64,000 nucleotides of DNA from Helicobacter jaachi (GTDB lineage Bacteria; Campylobacterota; Campylobacteria; Campylobacterales; Helicobacteraceae), in assembly GCF_000763135.2 (NCBI RefSeq), contig NZ_JRPR02000001.1:1-64000 (forward strand), written 5' to 3'. Made by a program: the position numbers and the translations under genes. Below, piece after piece: positions 1 through 9,171 of this stretch (position 1 is its first letter; every line of letters starts with the position of its first letter). The notes under the pieces are model-generated. The model saw only the letters and a program-made list of their open reading frames with translations, did not search any database and had not been told where the DNA came from.

Positions 1-1
1 C

Positions 2-100
2 AGAATTTGCAAGCTCTATAAGCCTTTTTTGCGCACTTTTAGGAGTATTTATAAAAATGAAGTTATAATCTCATTTTTTTATTCCCCGTGGATTCTATAA
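2..100 (+). CDS. 3' end of an unidentified gene (partial)
   Basis: A reading frame is open from the window edge and ends at TAA 98-100, inside the word GATTCTATAA. About 32 residues are visible (ending FYSPWIL), rich in aromatic and basic residues. I do not recognise the family. It is in a different frame from the HAD fragment that follows. If the proposed inversion is undone, this frame keeps exactly the same stop codon, because the stop lies inside the shared 10-bp word; that fits it being the tail of an independent gene that starts upstream of the window. It could equally be chance open sequence. Confidence 0.3.
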   Translation, partial: RICKLYKPFLRTFRSIYKNEVIISFFYSPWIL

Positions 101-480
101 ATCTTTTTGCTGGCAGCATAGATATGCTAAAAAGGCTTAATGAGCAGTTTAGGCTATGCATTATTAGCGCAAGCGAAGAGCAAATTGTTAAAAGCATTTT
201 GCAAAAACATAATGCGCTTACATACTTTGCGCACTTATACTGCGGCAATACGCCAAAAAGCGAGACTTTAAAAAAATATGCGGATAAAGATAGCATAATG
301 ATAGGCGATGGCATAAGCGATATGCAAGCAGCAAAAATCGCTCAAGTTTATGGCATTGGCGTGCTATGGGGCTGGCAGGATAAAGATATGCTTATAGAAT
401 CTAGCGTGCTTGTGGAAAATCACGCGCAATTATTAGAGGCTATTTTTAGATTCTATGCCGCGCGTTTTTACAAAATATAG
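88..480 (+). pseudogene. HAD-family phosphatase, 3' fragment (motifs II-IV)
   Basis: This fragment carries HAD motif II (IISAS), the motif III lysine (CGNTPKSE) and motif IV (MIGDGISDM), but not the N-terminal DxD nucleophile motif. Any start is artificial: GTG at 88 is simply the first available, and an in-frame stop lies at 58-60. The missing front half, with DFDGVLADS, lies at 28917-29231 on the other strand and also breaks at the codons for DSI (gat tct ata). Joining the two at that word gives a continuous protein of about 201 residues with all four motifs, a normal size for phosphoglycolate-phosphatase-like HAD proteins. I infer one gene cut by inversion. The stop TAG (478-480) is itself part of an AGAATCT word. 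Confidence 0.8.
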
Positions 481-493
481 AATCTAGATTCTA
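478..493. repeat. 16-bp palindrome of two head-to-head words
   Basis: TAGAATCTAGATTCTA is a perfect palindrome formed by AGAATCT followed directly by AGATTCT. It starts at the stop codon of the HAD fragment and precedes the metallophosphoesterase gene. The same core palindrome occurs at 61284-61297 and 62634-62647. It could form a cruciform or a short transcript hairpin, but there is no loop and no T-run, so terminator activity is uncertain. Confidence 0.8.
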
Positions 494-514
494 AATCCAC
501 ACAAAGAAAGACTT

Positions 515-1336
515 ATGAAACTCATTCACATCACAGACACACATTATGGTAAGCCAAAGGAAGCCATTTACTCGCGTGAGCCAGCGGCAAATATGCGCAA
601 AATCATCGCAGAGGTCAATGCCCTGCATGCTGATGCAAAATTATGCTTTATCACAGGGGATTTAGCCCACTATGGCGATTTGGAGGCGTATAGGTATTTA
701 AAGCATGATTTGGATACGCTTGAAATCCCTTATTATTTAATTTTGGGCAATCACGATAGACGCGGGGCTTTTAGGGAGATTTTCACCCATGCGCCCTATA
801 CTATTGACCCTCTAGCAAATGGCTTTATGCAATACGCGTTTGAAATAGATACAGAATCTAACAAAAGTGTGTTTCTTATGCTTGATACGCTTAATGAGGG
901 CAGTGATAGTGGCGTGTATTGTGAGATTAGGCAAGCATGGCTAAAAGAGCAGCTTCACAAATACCACGCGCATAATGTATATATTTGCATGCACCACGCA
1001 CCCTTTAACACCGGCATAAAATCTATGGATAAAATCGGGCTAGACCCCTCGCACGCTAAGGCATTGTATGAGATTTTAAATGAGCATAAAAATATTAGGC
1101 ATTTGTTTTTTGGGCATTATCATAGCGATATCACAGGCAAATGGGGGGATATATCATTTTCTACATTGCGTGGCGTTAGTCATCAAGTGCTGCTTGATTT
1201 TGAATGCGAGGAGATTAGGCTAGATTTTAAAAACGCGCAATATGGCGTTGTGTTTATTGACGAAAATCCGCACACACCGCTTATTGTCAATCACTTTTTA
1301 GAATTACAAAATCCTAGTCTTGAGATTTTTAGCTAA
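515..1336 (+). CDS. calcineurin-like metallophosphoesterase (CpdA/Icc-like)
   Basis: This 273-residue protein has the full metal-binding set of the family: DTH at residues 8-10, GD at 48-49, GNHD at 78-81, a HH pair near 160 and GHYH near 200. The closest described group is the class III cyclic-nucleotide phosphodiesterases (CpdA/Icc), which also includes glycerophosphodiesterases; the sequence alone does not settle the substrate. There is no signal peptide, so it should be cytoplasmic. It lies 34 bp downstream of the broken HAD gene. If the proposed inversion is undone it becomes the third gene of an operon of binding protein, HAD phosphatase and this enzyme, which would suit processing of an imported phosphoester (inference). 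Its ancestral promoter may have been lost. Confidence 0.85.
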   Translation: MKLIHITDTHYGKPKEAIYSREPAANMRKIIAEVNALHADAKLCFITGDLAHYGDLEAYRYLKHDLDTLEIPYYLILGNHDRRGAFREIFTHAPYTIDPLANGFMQYAFEIDTESNKSVFLMLDTLNEGSDSGVYCEIRQAWLKEQLHKYHAHNVYICMHHAPFNTGIKSMDKIGLDPSHAKALYEILNEHKNIRHLFFGHYHSDITGKWGDISFSTLRGVSHQVLLDFECEEIRLDFKNAQYGVVFIDENPHTPLIVNHFLELQNPSLEIFS

Positions 1337-1451
1337 TTATAGAATCTAGTTAGCGTGCTTTATAAAAGCTGTGCAGCAGCGTGGATATTTATGGAATTAT
1401 TTTTGCTTTGGCTTAAGATACGATGCTTTTAAAAGCCTCTAGATTCTATAA
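1337..1451. repeat. 13-bp inverted repeats flanking the flgG promoter
   Basis: TTATAGAATCTAG (1337-1349) and CTAGATTCTATAA (1439-1451) are perfect inverted copies of the window-wide word, about 90 bp apart. The interval holds the flgG sigma-54 promoter and a short piece (gctttataaaagctgtgcag) resembling the left module of the dispersed repeat near 7910-7930. No recombinase gene is nearby. The geometry would allow promoter inversion, but a simple pair of words is the more economical reading. Confidence 0.6.
1391..1409 (+). promoter_or_regulatory. sigma-54 (RpoN) promoter of flgG
   Basis: TGGAATTATTTTTGCTTT has the invariant GG (1393-1394) and GC (1405-1406) exactly 10 bases apart, and agrees well with the Helicobacter/Campylobacter RpoN consensus (TTGGAA-N6-TTGCTT). 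Transcription would begin about 12 bp after the GC, some 55 bp before flgG. Middle-class flagellar genes, including rod and hook genes, are RpoN-dependent in this group. Confidence 0.75.
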
Positions 1452-1471
1452 ATATACTAAAGGATACGCCT

Positions 1472-2260
1472 ATGATGAGGTCTCTTTACACCGCTACCAC
1501 AGGTATGCTAGGACAGCAATTACAAATTGATAATACTTCAAATAACATCGCCAATGTCAATACCACAGGCTACAAAAAGCAGCGCGCGGAGTTTGCGGAT
1601 TTATTCTATCAAGTATTGCAGTATGCAGGCACAAGCACGAGTGAAACGACTATATCGCCTACAGGCATTGAAGTAGGGCTTGGCGTGCGCCCTGTAGCGG
1701 TGCAAAAGATGTTTTCTCAAGGACACCCCAAAGAAACAGAAAATAATCTTGATGTTGCCATTACGGGCAATGGCTTTTTTCAAATTGAGCTTCCTGATGG
1801 AAATATCGCCTATACGCGCGCAGGGAGCTTTAAACTTGACAATAATGGCAATGTGGTGAATGCAGAGGGATATAGGCTTATCCCAGAGCTTACCATACCA
1901 GAGGGCGCGACACAAATTAATATCGGCACAGATGGCACAGTGAGTGTGATTGAGGGTAATCAAACTGAAGTGAATGTGCTAGGACAAATTGAGATTGTTA
2001 ATTTTATTAATCCTGCAGGCTTGCACTCTTTGGGCGATAATTTATTTATTAACACTAACGCTTCGGGCGACCCGGTGGCGGGTGTGCCGGGCATTGATGG
2101 ATTTGGGCAGCTACGACAGGGCTTTTTGGAGTTAAGTAATGTGAAATTAGTAGAAGAAATGACAGACCTAATCACTGGGCAGCGCGCCTATGAGGCAAAC
2201 TCAAAGAGTATCCAAACTGCAGATTCTATGCTTCAAACCGTAAATGGCTTAAAGCGATAA
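1472..2260 (+). CDS. flgG: flagellar distal rod protein FlgG
   Basis: This 262-residue protein forms the distal rod of the flagellar basal body. The N-terminal rod motif (SNNIANVNTTGYKK) and the C-terminal coiled region (QRAYEANSKSIQTADSML) are both intact, and the length is the family norm. There is no cleavable signal, as expected for an axial protein exported by the flagellar type III system. The start is ATG 1472 (MMRSLYTATTGML), after GGATACGCCT. It stands alone, with murD convergent downstream, and is preceded by a clear sigma-54 promoter. In many Campylobacterota flgG is likewise separate from the other rod genes. Confidence 0.97.
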   Translation: MMRSLYTATTGMLGQQLQIDNTSNNIANVNTTGYKKQRAEFADLFYQVLQYAGTSTSETTISPTGIEVGLGVRPVAVQKMFSQGHPKETENNLDVAITGNGFFQIELPDGNIAYTRAGSFKLDNNGNVVNAEGYRLIPELTIPEGATQINIGTDGTVSVIEGNQTEVNVLGQIEIVNFINPAGLHSLGDNLFINTNASGDPVAGVPGIDGFGQLRQGFLELSNVKLVEEMTDLITGQRAYEANSKSIQTADSMLQTVNGLKR

Positions 2261-2293
2261 GTTAAGTAAAAGCAATAGAGCGGAATATAGAAT

Positions 2294-3550
2294 CTAGCTT
2301 TCATCTTGCAAGGCAAGCTTAGTGAAAAGCTCGCCCCTTTGTTTATAGGAGCTAAATTGGTCTAGGCTTGCTGCAGCAGGCGATAAAAGCACGACATCTT
2401 GTGCATCTTTAGCGCGCTTTTTGTGGATTATACGCATAGCATTTTGCAAAGTGCCGCAAGGCAAAATATGTATATGATAGCGCCTTGCAAACTCAAGTAA
2501 TCGCTCCTCATTTGCGCCAATGCTAAAAATCTCAATATCTTTATCGCGCATACATTCAAAAAGTGGGGTGAGATTTGCTCCCTTATCATCGCCGCCTAAA
2601 ATAATGCAAATATGCCTATTAGCATAGCGCAAAATAGCCTGAATGGTGGCATCAACATTCGTGCCTTTGCTATCATCAACCCATAAGCGATTATATTTAT
2701 CATAAAATTCCGCAATCCTATGCGCGCCGATATGAAAGGTATTAAGCCGCTGCACATTGTCTGCACGAAAGCCAAGCTTAGCAATACTTAGTGCAATGCA
2801 CGCATCAAGCAAAAATGGCTCTTTAAAAATAATTGTCTCCATATCAAAGCCGCATGCTTTAGCCAAATCAAGGCTTGTTTCGTAAGTGATAAGCTCGCCT
2901 TTATATTTTCTCACAAAAGTATGCTCTTTAAGCTCTCTAGGGATAATGGCAAAAGTGCGGCTATCCATACGCAATAGCACGCTTAATTTATCATCAATAT
3001 AATTTTTAAAGCTCCCATGCCAGCTAATGTGGTCCTCCCTCACGGGCAAAAGTGCGTAGATTCTAGGATAGGCATAATGCGTATAATGCAGACTAAATGA
3101 GCTTGTCTCTAGCACCCAAATCTTAGGCTTTTGCTCATAGAGCGTAGAGAGCGGTGTGCCGATATTGCCGCCACTTTTTGCCCCAAAAGGCTCTAGCAGT
3201 AAAGTAGTCATTTGCGTGGTGGTGGTTTTACCATTAGTGCCGCTAATCCAAATGTGAAATGGCAAATCTTTGCTCTGCTCATGCAAGAGATTCATAAAAT
3301 AATCATATTCGCTCACTAAATGCCTAGCTTTCTGCACAAGTGCGTGAAAAGGTGGAATGCCCGGACTTAGAATCTCCATATCACTATTATGCGCATTAAA
3401 CTCACTAGGTGGGAGCAAAGCATTACCCTGCTCATCATAAGCAATTTTTTCAAACTTATCATCATAAATATAGAGCTTTTGACCCTGTGCGTTAAGAAAT
3501 TTCACCAAAGGCTTTGTCGTAACTCCATAGCCAAAAATACTTATGTGCAT
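2294..3550 (-). CDS. murD: UDP-N-acetylmuramoyl-L-alanine--D-glutamate ligase
   Basis: MurD adds D-glutamate to UDP-MurNAc-L-Ala in cytoplasmic peptidoglycan precursor synthesis, using ATP. The protein has 418 residues, with the Mur-ligase P-loop GTNGKTTTT near residues 104-112 and the downstream KGTNVDAT motif typical of MurD. The N-terminal UDP-binding Rossmann region (GYGVTTKPLVKFL) is present. The start ATG follows AGGAAGCGT. mraY lies 17 bp upstream on the same strand and is presumably co-transcribed, giving the usual mraY-murD pair of the dcw cluster without the rest of the cluster. The 3' end lies next to a TATAGAATCTAG word shared with the flgG side. Confidence 0.96.
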   Translation of the reverse strand: MHISIFGYGVTTKPLVKFLNAQGQKLYIYDDKFEKIAYDEQGNALLPPSEFNAHNSDMEILSPGIPPFHALVQKARHLVSEYDYFMNLLHEQSKDLPFHIWISGTNGKTTTTQMTTLLLEPFGAKSGGNIGTPLSTLYEQKPKIWVLETSSFSLHYTHYAYPRIYALLPVREDHISWHGSFKNYIDDKLSVLLRMDSRTFAIIPRELKEHTFVRKYKGELITYETSLDLAKACGFDMETIIFKEPFLLDACIALSIAKLGFRADNVQRLNTFHIGAHRIAEFYDKYNRLWVDDSKGTNVDATIQAILRYANRHICIILGGDDKGANLTPLFECMRDKDIEIFSIGANEERLLEFARRYHIHILPCGTLQNAMRIIHKKRAKDAQDVVLLSPAAASLDQFSSYKQRGELFTKLALQDES

Positions 3551-3567
3551 ACGCTTCCTTTATCGTG

Positions 3568-4647
3568 CTAGCGGATTTTAAGGCTCAAAATCGCAATAAG
3601 ATTTGCCAAAATCGCAATAATCCAGAATCTCACAATGATTTTATTTTCTGCCCAGCCGCGCACTTCAAAATGATGATGTATAGGCGCCATAGCAAAAATG
3701 CGCTTTTGGCGGTATTTGTAGCTGCCTATTTGCAAAATCACAGAGAGGGCTTCTATCACAAAAATAATCCCAATGAGTAAAAGTAAAATTTCATTATTTG
3801 ACACAATAGCCATAAAGGCGATAAAGCCTCCAATAGCCAAACTCCCGCTATCGCCCATAAACACTTGCGCGGGGTGGCAGTTATACCACAAAAAGCCAAT
3901 AAGCGCGCCAATGAGCGCTACTGATAAAATAGCAAGCTCCCCGCTATCTACGACTTTAGGCCAAAGCAAATAGCCAGAAAATCCTGCATGCCCGGCTACA
4001 TAGACAAAAATAGAGAGTGAAAAAAGCGCGCAAATGCTAGGCACAGTGGCTAGCCCATCTAACCCATCGGTGATATTTACTGCATTACTTGTGGCAAGAA
4101 ATACCAAAATCCAAAATAAAAGCGCAATAAATGGCACTCCAGCTATTTTTACCACACCCATATCAAAAAGTGGGTGTTTCATAAAAGGGATATAGAGATT
4201 AGTGTTATGCCCGATGTATAAAAGAATACTAGCAATGATAAAAGAGATAACAAAAAGCAAGAAAAATTTTACTCTAGCGCGCATACCTGCATTACTTTTA
4301 GCAGCAATTTTCATATAATCATCTTTTGCCCCAATAAGCCCAAAACTTACAACGCAAAAAAGCCCAAGCAATACATAAGGATTGAATAAATTCGCGCACA
4401 TTAAAGAGGCAAAAAGCATACTAGCAATGAATACTATACCGCCCATAGTGGGAGTGTTTTTCTTCCCTTCATGCGCGGCTACATAGCCTGAAATGGGCTG
4501 ATTTGCTTTTTTGAGCTTTGCCCATTTAATAAAATAGGGCATACACAACACGCTAGAGATAAAAGCCAAAAAAAACGCCACCCCTGCACGAAAAGTGATA
4601 TATGAAAAAATATTCACATCAAAATGCTGATAAAACCAGTAAAGCAT
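3568..4647 (-). CDS. mraY: phospho-N-acetylmuramoyl-pentapeptide-transferase
   Basis: MraY transfers phospho-MurNAc-pentapeptide to undecaprenyl phosphate, making lipid I at the inner membrane. This 359-residue, strongly hydrophobic protein has about ten membrane segments. Visible motifs include the cytoplasmic KDDYMKI aspartate pair, [13 protein letters not shown] and [10 protein letters not shown], and the C-terminal APIHHHFE. The length is standard. The start ATG follows AAAGGATTTAT. It is divergent from gpmI, with about 90 bp between the starts, and runs into murD. Confidence 0.97.
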   Translation of the reverse strand: MLYWFYQHFDVNIFSYITFRAGVAFFLAFISSVLCMPYFIKWAKLKKANQPISGYVAAHEGKKNTPTMGGIVFIASMLFASLMCANLFNPYVLLGLFCVVSFGLIGAKDDYMKIAAKSNAGMRARVKFFLLFVISFIIASILLYIGHNTNLYIPFMKHPLFDMGVVKIAGVPFIALLFWILVFLATSNAVNITDGLDGLATVPSICALFSLSIFVYVAGHAGFSGYLLWPKVVDSGELAILSVALIGALIGFLWYNCHPAQVFMGDSGSLAIGGFIAFMAIVSNNEILLLLIGIIFVIEALSVILQIGSYKYRQKRIFAMAPIHHHFEVRGWAENKIIVRFWIIAILANLIAILSLKIR

Positions 4648-4737
4648 ATAAATCCTTTGGGGAGGTTAGTTGGTGAAAGGTTTTGGATTTTAGCTACAAT
4701 TAGTTAATGCAAAAATACGCACATTTAAGGGGTATAT

Positions 4738-6210
4738 ATGAAAACTATTCTTGTGATTACTGATGGCATTGGATATAGCGAGAAAACAGCGCATAATGCC
4801 TTTTATCAAGCCAAAAAGCCTACTTATGATTACTTATTCAAACATGTGCCTTATGGTATGATTGATACTTTTGGTTTAAGTGTGGGGCTGCCTAGCGGGC
4901 AAATGGGCAATTCAGAAGTGGGACATATGTGCATAGGCTCTGGGCGCGTGCTGTATCAAGATTTAGTGAGGATTTCGCGCGCCATTGAACAAGATGAGAT
5001 TAAGAGCAATCCTGCCTTTTTGCAAGTGGCAAATAACGCCTCTGTAGTGCATTTATGCGGATTACTAAGTGATGGTGGGGTGCATGCGCATATTGCACAC
5101 CTTAAGGCATTAGCGCAGATTCTATACGCGCAAAATAAAAGGGTATATTTACACCTCATCACCGATGGGCGCGATGTGCTGCCACAAAGTGCATTGACAT
5201 ATTTAGCAGATATAGAATCTATATGCAATGATAAAGTAAGCATTGCAAGCATTGCAGGGAGATTTTATGCCATGGATAGAGATAAGCGATGGGATAGGGT
5301 GCAAAAAGCTTATGAAAGCATAGCCTTTGGCGCAAATCCCGCACGCAAAAGCCCTAAAGACTACATACAATCCCAATATGATGCGCAAATTTATGATGAA
5401 TTTATCGTGCCTGCGAGTTTTAATGACTTTCAAGGCATGCATGATAATGAGGGTTTTATATTTGTGAATTTCCGCTCCGATAGGGCTAGAGAGATTGTAG
5501 AAGCGCTGGGAAATCCCCAATTTAAAGGCTTTGAAAGGCAGCGATTTATCCCTTTACATATAGCTACGATGACAGAATATGACGCGCTTTTCCCCTATCC
5601 TGTGCTTTTCCCAAAGCAAAAAGTAGAGCATACGCTAGCGCAAGTGATTTCACAACATGGCTTAAAACAGCTGCACACGGCTGAAACAGAAAAATACGCG
5701 CATGTGACATTTTTTCTAAATGGTGGGCGCGAGGAGGCTTATGAGGGCGAAGAACGCGTGCTTATCCCCTCTCCTAATGTCAAAACTTATGATTTACAAC
5801 CCCAAATGTGCGCTAAAGAAGTGGGCGATGTGGTGATAAAAGGCATAGAGCAGGGCTATGATTTTATTGTAGTAAATTTTGCTAATGGCGATATGGTGGG
5901 GCATACAGGGAACTTTAAGGCAGCTGTGGAGGCTGTTGAGGCTGTGGATAGAGAGCTTGGGCGTATTTTAGAAGCGGCAAAGGCTCATCATTACGCGCTT
6001 TTTATCACAAGCGACCATGGCAATTGCGAAGAGATGAAAGATGAGCAGGGCAATACGCTCACAAATCACACTGTTGGGCAAGTATGGTGCTTTGGGCTTG
6101 TTGATGGCGTGGATAAAATAAATGATGGCGGCTTAAACAACATCGCTCCAAGCGTGCTTAAAGCCATGGGGTTAGATATTCCAAAAGAAATGGATAAGCC
6201 TTTGTTTTAG
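4738..6210 (+). CDS. gpmI: 2,3-bisphosphoglycerate-independent phosphoglycerate mutase
   Basis: GpmI interconverts 3- and 2-phosphoglycerate, a two-manganese enzyme of the alkaline phosphatase superfamily. It has 490 residues. The nucleophile serine lies in [10 protein letters not shown] (about residue 59), and metal-binding motifs include [12 protein letters not shown] and [10 protein letters not shown]. The start is ATG 4738 after AAGGGGTATAT. Its stop codon TAG is the first part of an AGATTCT word that opens dispersed repeat copy A. Campylobacterota generally rely on this cofactor-independent enzyme. Confidence 0.96.
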   Translation: MKTILVITDGIGYSEKTAHNAFYQAKKPTYDYLFKHVPYGMIDTFGLSVGLPSGQMGNSEVGHMCIGSGRVLYQDLVRISRAIEQDEIKSNPAFLQVANNASVVHLCGLLSDGGVHAHIAHLKALAQILYAQNKRVYLHLITDGRDVLPQSALTYLADIESICNDKVSIASIAGRFYAMDRDKRWDRVQKAYESIAFGANPARKSPKDYIQSQYDAQIYDEFIVPASFNDFQGMHDNEGFIFVNFRSDRAREIVEALGNPQFKGFERQRFIPLHIATMTEYDALFPYPVLFPKQKVEHTLAQVISQHGLKQLHTAETEKYAHVTFFLNGGREEAYEGEERVLIPSPNVKTYDLQPQMCAKEVGDVVIKGIEQGYDFIVVNFANGDMVGHTGNFKAAVEAVEAVDRELGRILEAAKAHHYALFITSDHGNCEEMKDEQGNTLTNHTVGQVWCFGLVDGVDKINDGGLNNIAPSVLKAMGLDIPKEMDKPLF

Positions 6211-6365
6211 ATTCTATCATGTCTGCGCTATTGAGCTAAAGCTCCGCGCGCATCTTACAATTTCACGGCGAAGCCGCGAATTTACGCCTAAAGTATAAAG
6301 TTATAGCTTAAGCTTTAGCTAATTATCAACTTGTTTTTTTGAGGTGAGATTCTATCATGTCCGCA
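6208..6365 (+). repeat. dispersed modular repeat, copy A
   Basis: This is a copy of the intergenic repeat described in the findings. It is bounded by AGATTCTATCATGT at both ends. Inside it are CCGCGCGCATCTTACAATTT, the hairpin CGGCGAAGCCG, CCTAAAGTATAAAGTTATAG and ATCAACTTGTTTTTTTGAGG. The left module lacks the usual TTTTTATAAAAA hairpin and has gagctaaagctc instead. It lies between the convergent genes gpmI and folK, and the folK stop codon is inside its right end. Confidence 0.85.
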
Positions 6366-6870
6366 ATGGCTTAGATTCTATAAAACTCAAAGGCAGCATT
6401 ACAGAAGCCCTTTGATGATAGAATCTATGCGGGATATGCAGGTGCGGATACTTTAGGCGCAATGTGTTAAAAAAAATTATATCAATATCTAGCGTGCGCG
6501 GCGCGTTTTTAAACGCCCTCTTGCGCCCACGCGCAAATCGCCGCTCTATGTAGAATATAAGCGCATATATGTGGCGGATATTTTTATGACTTTGGCAAAT
6601 CATTACCGCATTATAAAAATCATTTTGCGCCCTAAAGCCAAAGGCGGGATTACGCCAAATGGGTGAAGTGCGCAAAATCTTAATGTAAGATACAGAATCT
6701 AGCCACATAAATGCAGATTCTAAAATATCTATGCTACTTTTCACACCATAGCCCATATTTGAGCCAAGCCCTAGCACAAATATATTTCTCCCCTGCGTTT
6801 TTGCCTCTAAATGTTGTGTAAACGCCCTAAAAGGATAATGCTTTGAGCTTAGAATCTGCGCATTTTTCAC
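6355..6870 (-). CDS. folK: 2-amino-4-hydroxy-6-hydroxymethyldihydropteridine pyrophosphokinase
   Basis: FolK transfers pyrophosphate from ATP to hydroxymethyldihydropterin in folate synthesis. The protein has 171 residues. It shows the family's GLGSN start motif (here after about 30 extra residues), ILRTSPIW, QNDFYNAV, and the ATP/Mg region RGRKRAFKNAPRTLDIDI. The N-terminal 30 residues before NIFVLGLGSN are longer than in most FolK proteins, so an internal start is possible, although I see no better ATG. The C-terminus runs into repeat copy A, so the last residues (about ESKPLRT) are probably repeat-derived. Confidence 0.9.
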   Translation of the reverse strand: MKNAQILSSKHYPFRAFTQHLEAKTQGRNIFVLGLGSNMGYGVKSSIDILESAFMWLDSVSYIKILRTSPIWRNPAFGFRAQNDFYNAVMICQSHKNIRHIYALIFYIERRFARGRKRAFKNAPRTLDIDIIFFNTLRLKYPHLHIPHRFYHQRASVMLPLSFIESKPLRT

Positions 6871-6954
6871 ACTTGCTCCCTGTGTCGTATTTATTAAAAT
6901 ATTGTGAAAACATTATAGAATCTTAACCCAAATTTCTCTAAAAAAGGACAGATA

Positions 6955-7686
6955 ATGAAATCTTTAAGCTTTTATGCATTGCTTTGTGTGTTGGCTAGCT
7001 TTTGCTTTGGCGCGAGCTTTGAGGATACACTGCAAAATACCATTAAAACTAACACCAAACAAAATGTAAAAATTCTAAAAGTGCAAAATTTGCAATCTAC
7101 GCCTGATGTGAAGCTTGTGCTTATTGCTGTGGGTAATATGCAAGTGCCTATTTTTGCGAGCAAAGATGGCAAGGTGGTTATGGGCGTTTCAAATGTGTTT
7201 TTTGCTCATAATAGCGAGGATATGGGCGCGGTTGGCTCTCTTATTAAACAAACACAAGATGACAAGCCAGATAATGCCGTGCTTGATAAACTTTTTAAGC
7301 AACTTGCTAAAGATTATATTATCCTGCATTCGCCCAATAAAAATACCAAAAAAATCACCTATATCGTATCCGACCCCAATTGCCCTAGCTGCCAAAAGGA
7401 ATTAGGCAAGATTGAAGAGCGGCTTAAGGATAGTGATGTGTATATGCTGCTTGTGGGATTTGTAGGGCAAGACTCACCTATAAAATCCAGTATGCTGCGT
7501 GATAAATTACTTGATGTCAAAGATGATAAGCAAAAGCTTTCCACCCTTAGAGAGGTCTATACGCCAAATTCTAAAGTGCCAGCTGACTATATGAATATTG
7601 ATATCAAAGATACGATGAAAATTAATCAAAAAGTAATGGAGGCGGGCATTAAGAGCGTGCCATTTATATATGAAAGCAAGAAATAA
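6955..7686 (+). CDS. periplasmic thiol-disulfide isomerase, DsbC/DsbG-like
   Basis: This 243-residue protein has a Sec signal peptide ([20 protein letters not shown]) and a C-terminal thioredoxin-like domain with the active-site motif CPSC in [13 protein letters not shown], near residue 145. A cis-proline VPF follows near residue 237. The N-terminal portion resembles the DsbC/G dimerisation region ([19 protein letters not shown]). The likely role is isomerisation or reduction of periplasmic disulfides; Helicobacter encodes divergent members of this family. The gene is monocistronic, in front of a perfect AGAATCT hairpin that may be its terminator. Confidence 0.85.
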   Translation: MKSLSFYALLCVLASFCFGASFEDTLQNTIKTNTKQNVKILKVQNLQSTPDVKLVLIAVGNMQVPIFASKDGKVVMGVSNVFFAHNSEDMGAVGSLIKQTQDDKPDNAVLDKLFKQLAKDYIILHSPNKNTKKITYIVSDPNCPSCQKELGKIEERLKDSDVYMLLVGFVGQDSPIKSSMLRDKLLDVKDDKQKLSTLREVYTPNSKVPADYMNIDIKDTMKINQKVMEAGIKSVPFIYESKK

Positions 7687-7734
7687 TTCACTTTCATACG
7701 GACTTTACACTATCTTTTAGCGCAACAAATACGG

Positions 7735-7759
7735 ATAGAATCTAGCTCCTAGATTCTAT
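7735..7759. terminator. perfect hairpin of inverted AGAATCT words
   Basis: ATAGAATCTAG (7735-7745), loop CTC, then CTAGATTCTAT (7749-7759) form an 11-bp perfect stem with a 3-base loop. It sits 49 bp past the DsbC-like gene, between convergent genes, so it could act in both directions. There is no classical T-run, so terminator function is inferred from position and from the analogy with paired uptake sequences. Confidence 0.5.
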
Positions 7760-7930
7760 AATTTCCGCGCTGTTGCTTTTTTATAAAAAGCCGCGCGCAT
7801 CTTACAATTTCACGGCAAAGCCGCTCGTTGCGCCTAAAGTATAAAGTTATAGCTGCTTTAAGCATCTATCAACTTGTTTTTTAAGGTTAGATTCTATAAT
7901 TTCCGCGTTTTGCTTTTATAAAAGCTGTGC
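7750..7930 (+). repeat. dispersed modular repeat, copy B (full unit plus start of a second)
   Basis: This is the clearest copy. It runs from TAGATTCTATAATTTCCGCG (7750) through the hairpin GCTTTTTTATAAAAAGC, CCGCGCGCATCTTACAATTT, the core hairpin CGGCAAAGCCG, CCTAAAGTATAAAGTTATAG and ATCAACTTGTTTTTTAAGG, and ends at a second TAGATTCTATAATTTCCGCG (from 7888). A truncated second left module follows (TTTTGCTTTTATAAAAGCTG). It lies between two convergent genes and fills most of that 257-bp gap. Confidence 0.9.
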
Positions 7931-7942
7931 ACAATATACGCA

Positions 7943-8182
7943 TTAAAACACAAGCAATTCGCGCTTTAATTTATTGAGCGCATCAATTTGGGCTTTGAGC
8001 TTCTCAACCTCGCCATCAATTTGGGCTAGCACGCTAAAGCTTAAATGTTCGGGCATATCCTGCGAGCCACGCTTAATCATAATATAATCAATAAGCGAGA
8101 TTTTAGCAATATTAAGCAAGATATTAATATCATCGCGTATGTCCTCGATATTTTTAAAAATCTCATCTATTTTCTCAAACAT
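7943..8182 (-). CDS. small coiled-coil protein of unknown function
   Basis: This 79-residue protein is rich in Ile, Asp, Glu and Lys, with predicted helices at about residues 3-30 and 52-79 and a heptad-like pattern in the second (EVEKLKAQIDALNKLKREL). There is no signal peptide. A strong ribosome site (AAAGGAGAAGAAATG) and tight placement 14 bp after kdsD make it a real gene, the last of the rsmA-rnj-kdsD operon. I do not recognise a described family. Confidence 0.75.
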   Translation of the reverse strand: MFEKIDEIFKNIEDIRDDINILLNIAKISLIDYIMIKRGSQDMPEHLSFSVLAQIDGEVEKLKAQIDALNKLKRELLVF

Positions 8183-8196
8183 TTCTTCTCCTTTGG

Positions 8197-9165
8197 CTAT
8201 TTGAGTCCTGCGGCTATGAGCGTGTGCAAGTGTATAACACCTTGTATATGATTTTGCTTATTTGTGATGATGAGTAGCTGGATTTTGTTTTCCTCCATAA
8301 ATTTGAGCGCGTCATAAGCAAGCATATTGGGGTTTTGACAAGTCTTTGGATTCTGTGTGGCATAGAGGCTCACAGGCGCGCTTAAATTAAAATCGCTCAT
8401 CATCATCGCGCGGCGCAAATCCCCATCACTCAAAATCCCCCATAACTCATTATTTTGCGCGATAATAGCATTACCCAAACGCTTTTGGCTCATCACAATA
8501 ATAGCTTGAGAGAGCGGCATAGTAGGCTCTATAATGGGCAGATTCTGTGTTTGCATTAAATCTGTGAGTTTAACAAAGAGTTGCTTGCCAAGCGCACCAC
8601 CGGGGTGAAACGCAGCAAAATCATTTGCCTTAAAATCACGCCTTTTCATTAAGCACACCGCTAACACATCGCCTAGCGCGAGTGTGAGCGTAGTAGAGCT
8701 TGTAGGCGCGATATTAAGCGGACAAGCCTCCTTATGAATGCTAATATCTAAAAAATAATCCCCCATTGCTGAAAGTGGAGAATGTCTATCTCTGCTCATT
8801 GTGATGATAGGATTACCCATACGCTTAATGTGAGGTAGGATATTAAGCAGCTCTTCGCTCTTGCCGCTATAACTAATGGCTAAAATCACATCATTTGCCT
8901 GTACTAAGCCTAAATCCCCATGCATTGCCTCTGTAGGGTGCATAAATACACTAGGCGTGCCTGTGCTTGAGAGCGTGGCAGAGATTTTCTGCCCAACAAG
9001 CCCGCTTTTACCCACACCGCACACAATAAGCTTGCCCTTAGATTCTATAATGCACTCAACAATCCGCGCCAATTCCTGCTCATCAAGGTTTTTTATAGAA
9101 TCTAGCAGGCTTTTAGATTCTATCTCAAGCACTTCTTTGGCAATTTGTGTGTAACAAAGCTTCAT
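8197..9165 (-). CDS. kdsD: D-arabinose 5-phosphate isomerase
   Basis: KdsD converts ribulose 5-phosphate to arabinose 5-phosphate, the first step of KDO synthesis for lipopolysaccharide. It has 322 residues. An N-terminal SIS sugar-isomerase domain (GVGKSGLVGQKISATLSSTG near residues 51-70; later AFHPGGALGKQL) is followed by paired CBS domains from about residue 205. The length is typical. It begins just 6 bp after the rnj stop codon, with only a weak ribosome site, so translation is probably coupled. The order rsmA-rnj-kdsD matches H. pylori, where rlmN is also adjacent. Confidence 0.95.
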   Translation of the reverse strand: MKLCYTQIAKEVLEIESKSLLDSIKNLDEQELARIVECIIESKGKLIVCGVGKSGLVGQKISATLSSTGTPSVFMHPTEAMHGDLGLVQANDVILAISYSGKSEELLNILPHIKRMGNPIITMSRDRHSPLSAMGDYFLDISIHKEACPLNIAPTSSTTLTLALGDVLAVCLMKRRDFKANDFAAFHPGGALGKQLFVKLTDLMQTQNLPIIEPTMPLSQAIIVMSQKRLGNAIIAQNNELWGILSDGDLRRAMMMSDFNLSAPVSLYATQNPKTCQNPNMLAYDALKFMEENKIQLLIITNKQNHIQGVIHLHTLIAAGLK

Positions 9166-9171
9166 TGCGCG

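Noticed and set aside
73-80. T-run upstream of the HAD fragment as the cause of its missing start
   Set aside because: A frameshift was considered first, but the matching 5' half at 28917-29231 and the shared breakpoint word explain the break better.
3389-3780. Open frames on the + strand opposite murD and mraY
   Set aside because: They lack ribosome sites and plausible protein composition; they mirror the codon use of the real genes on the other strand.
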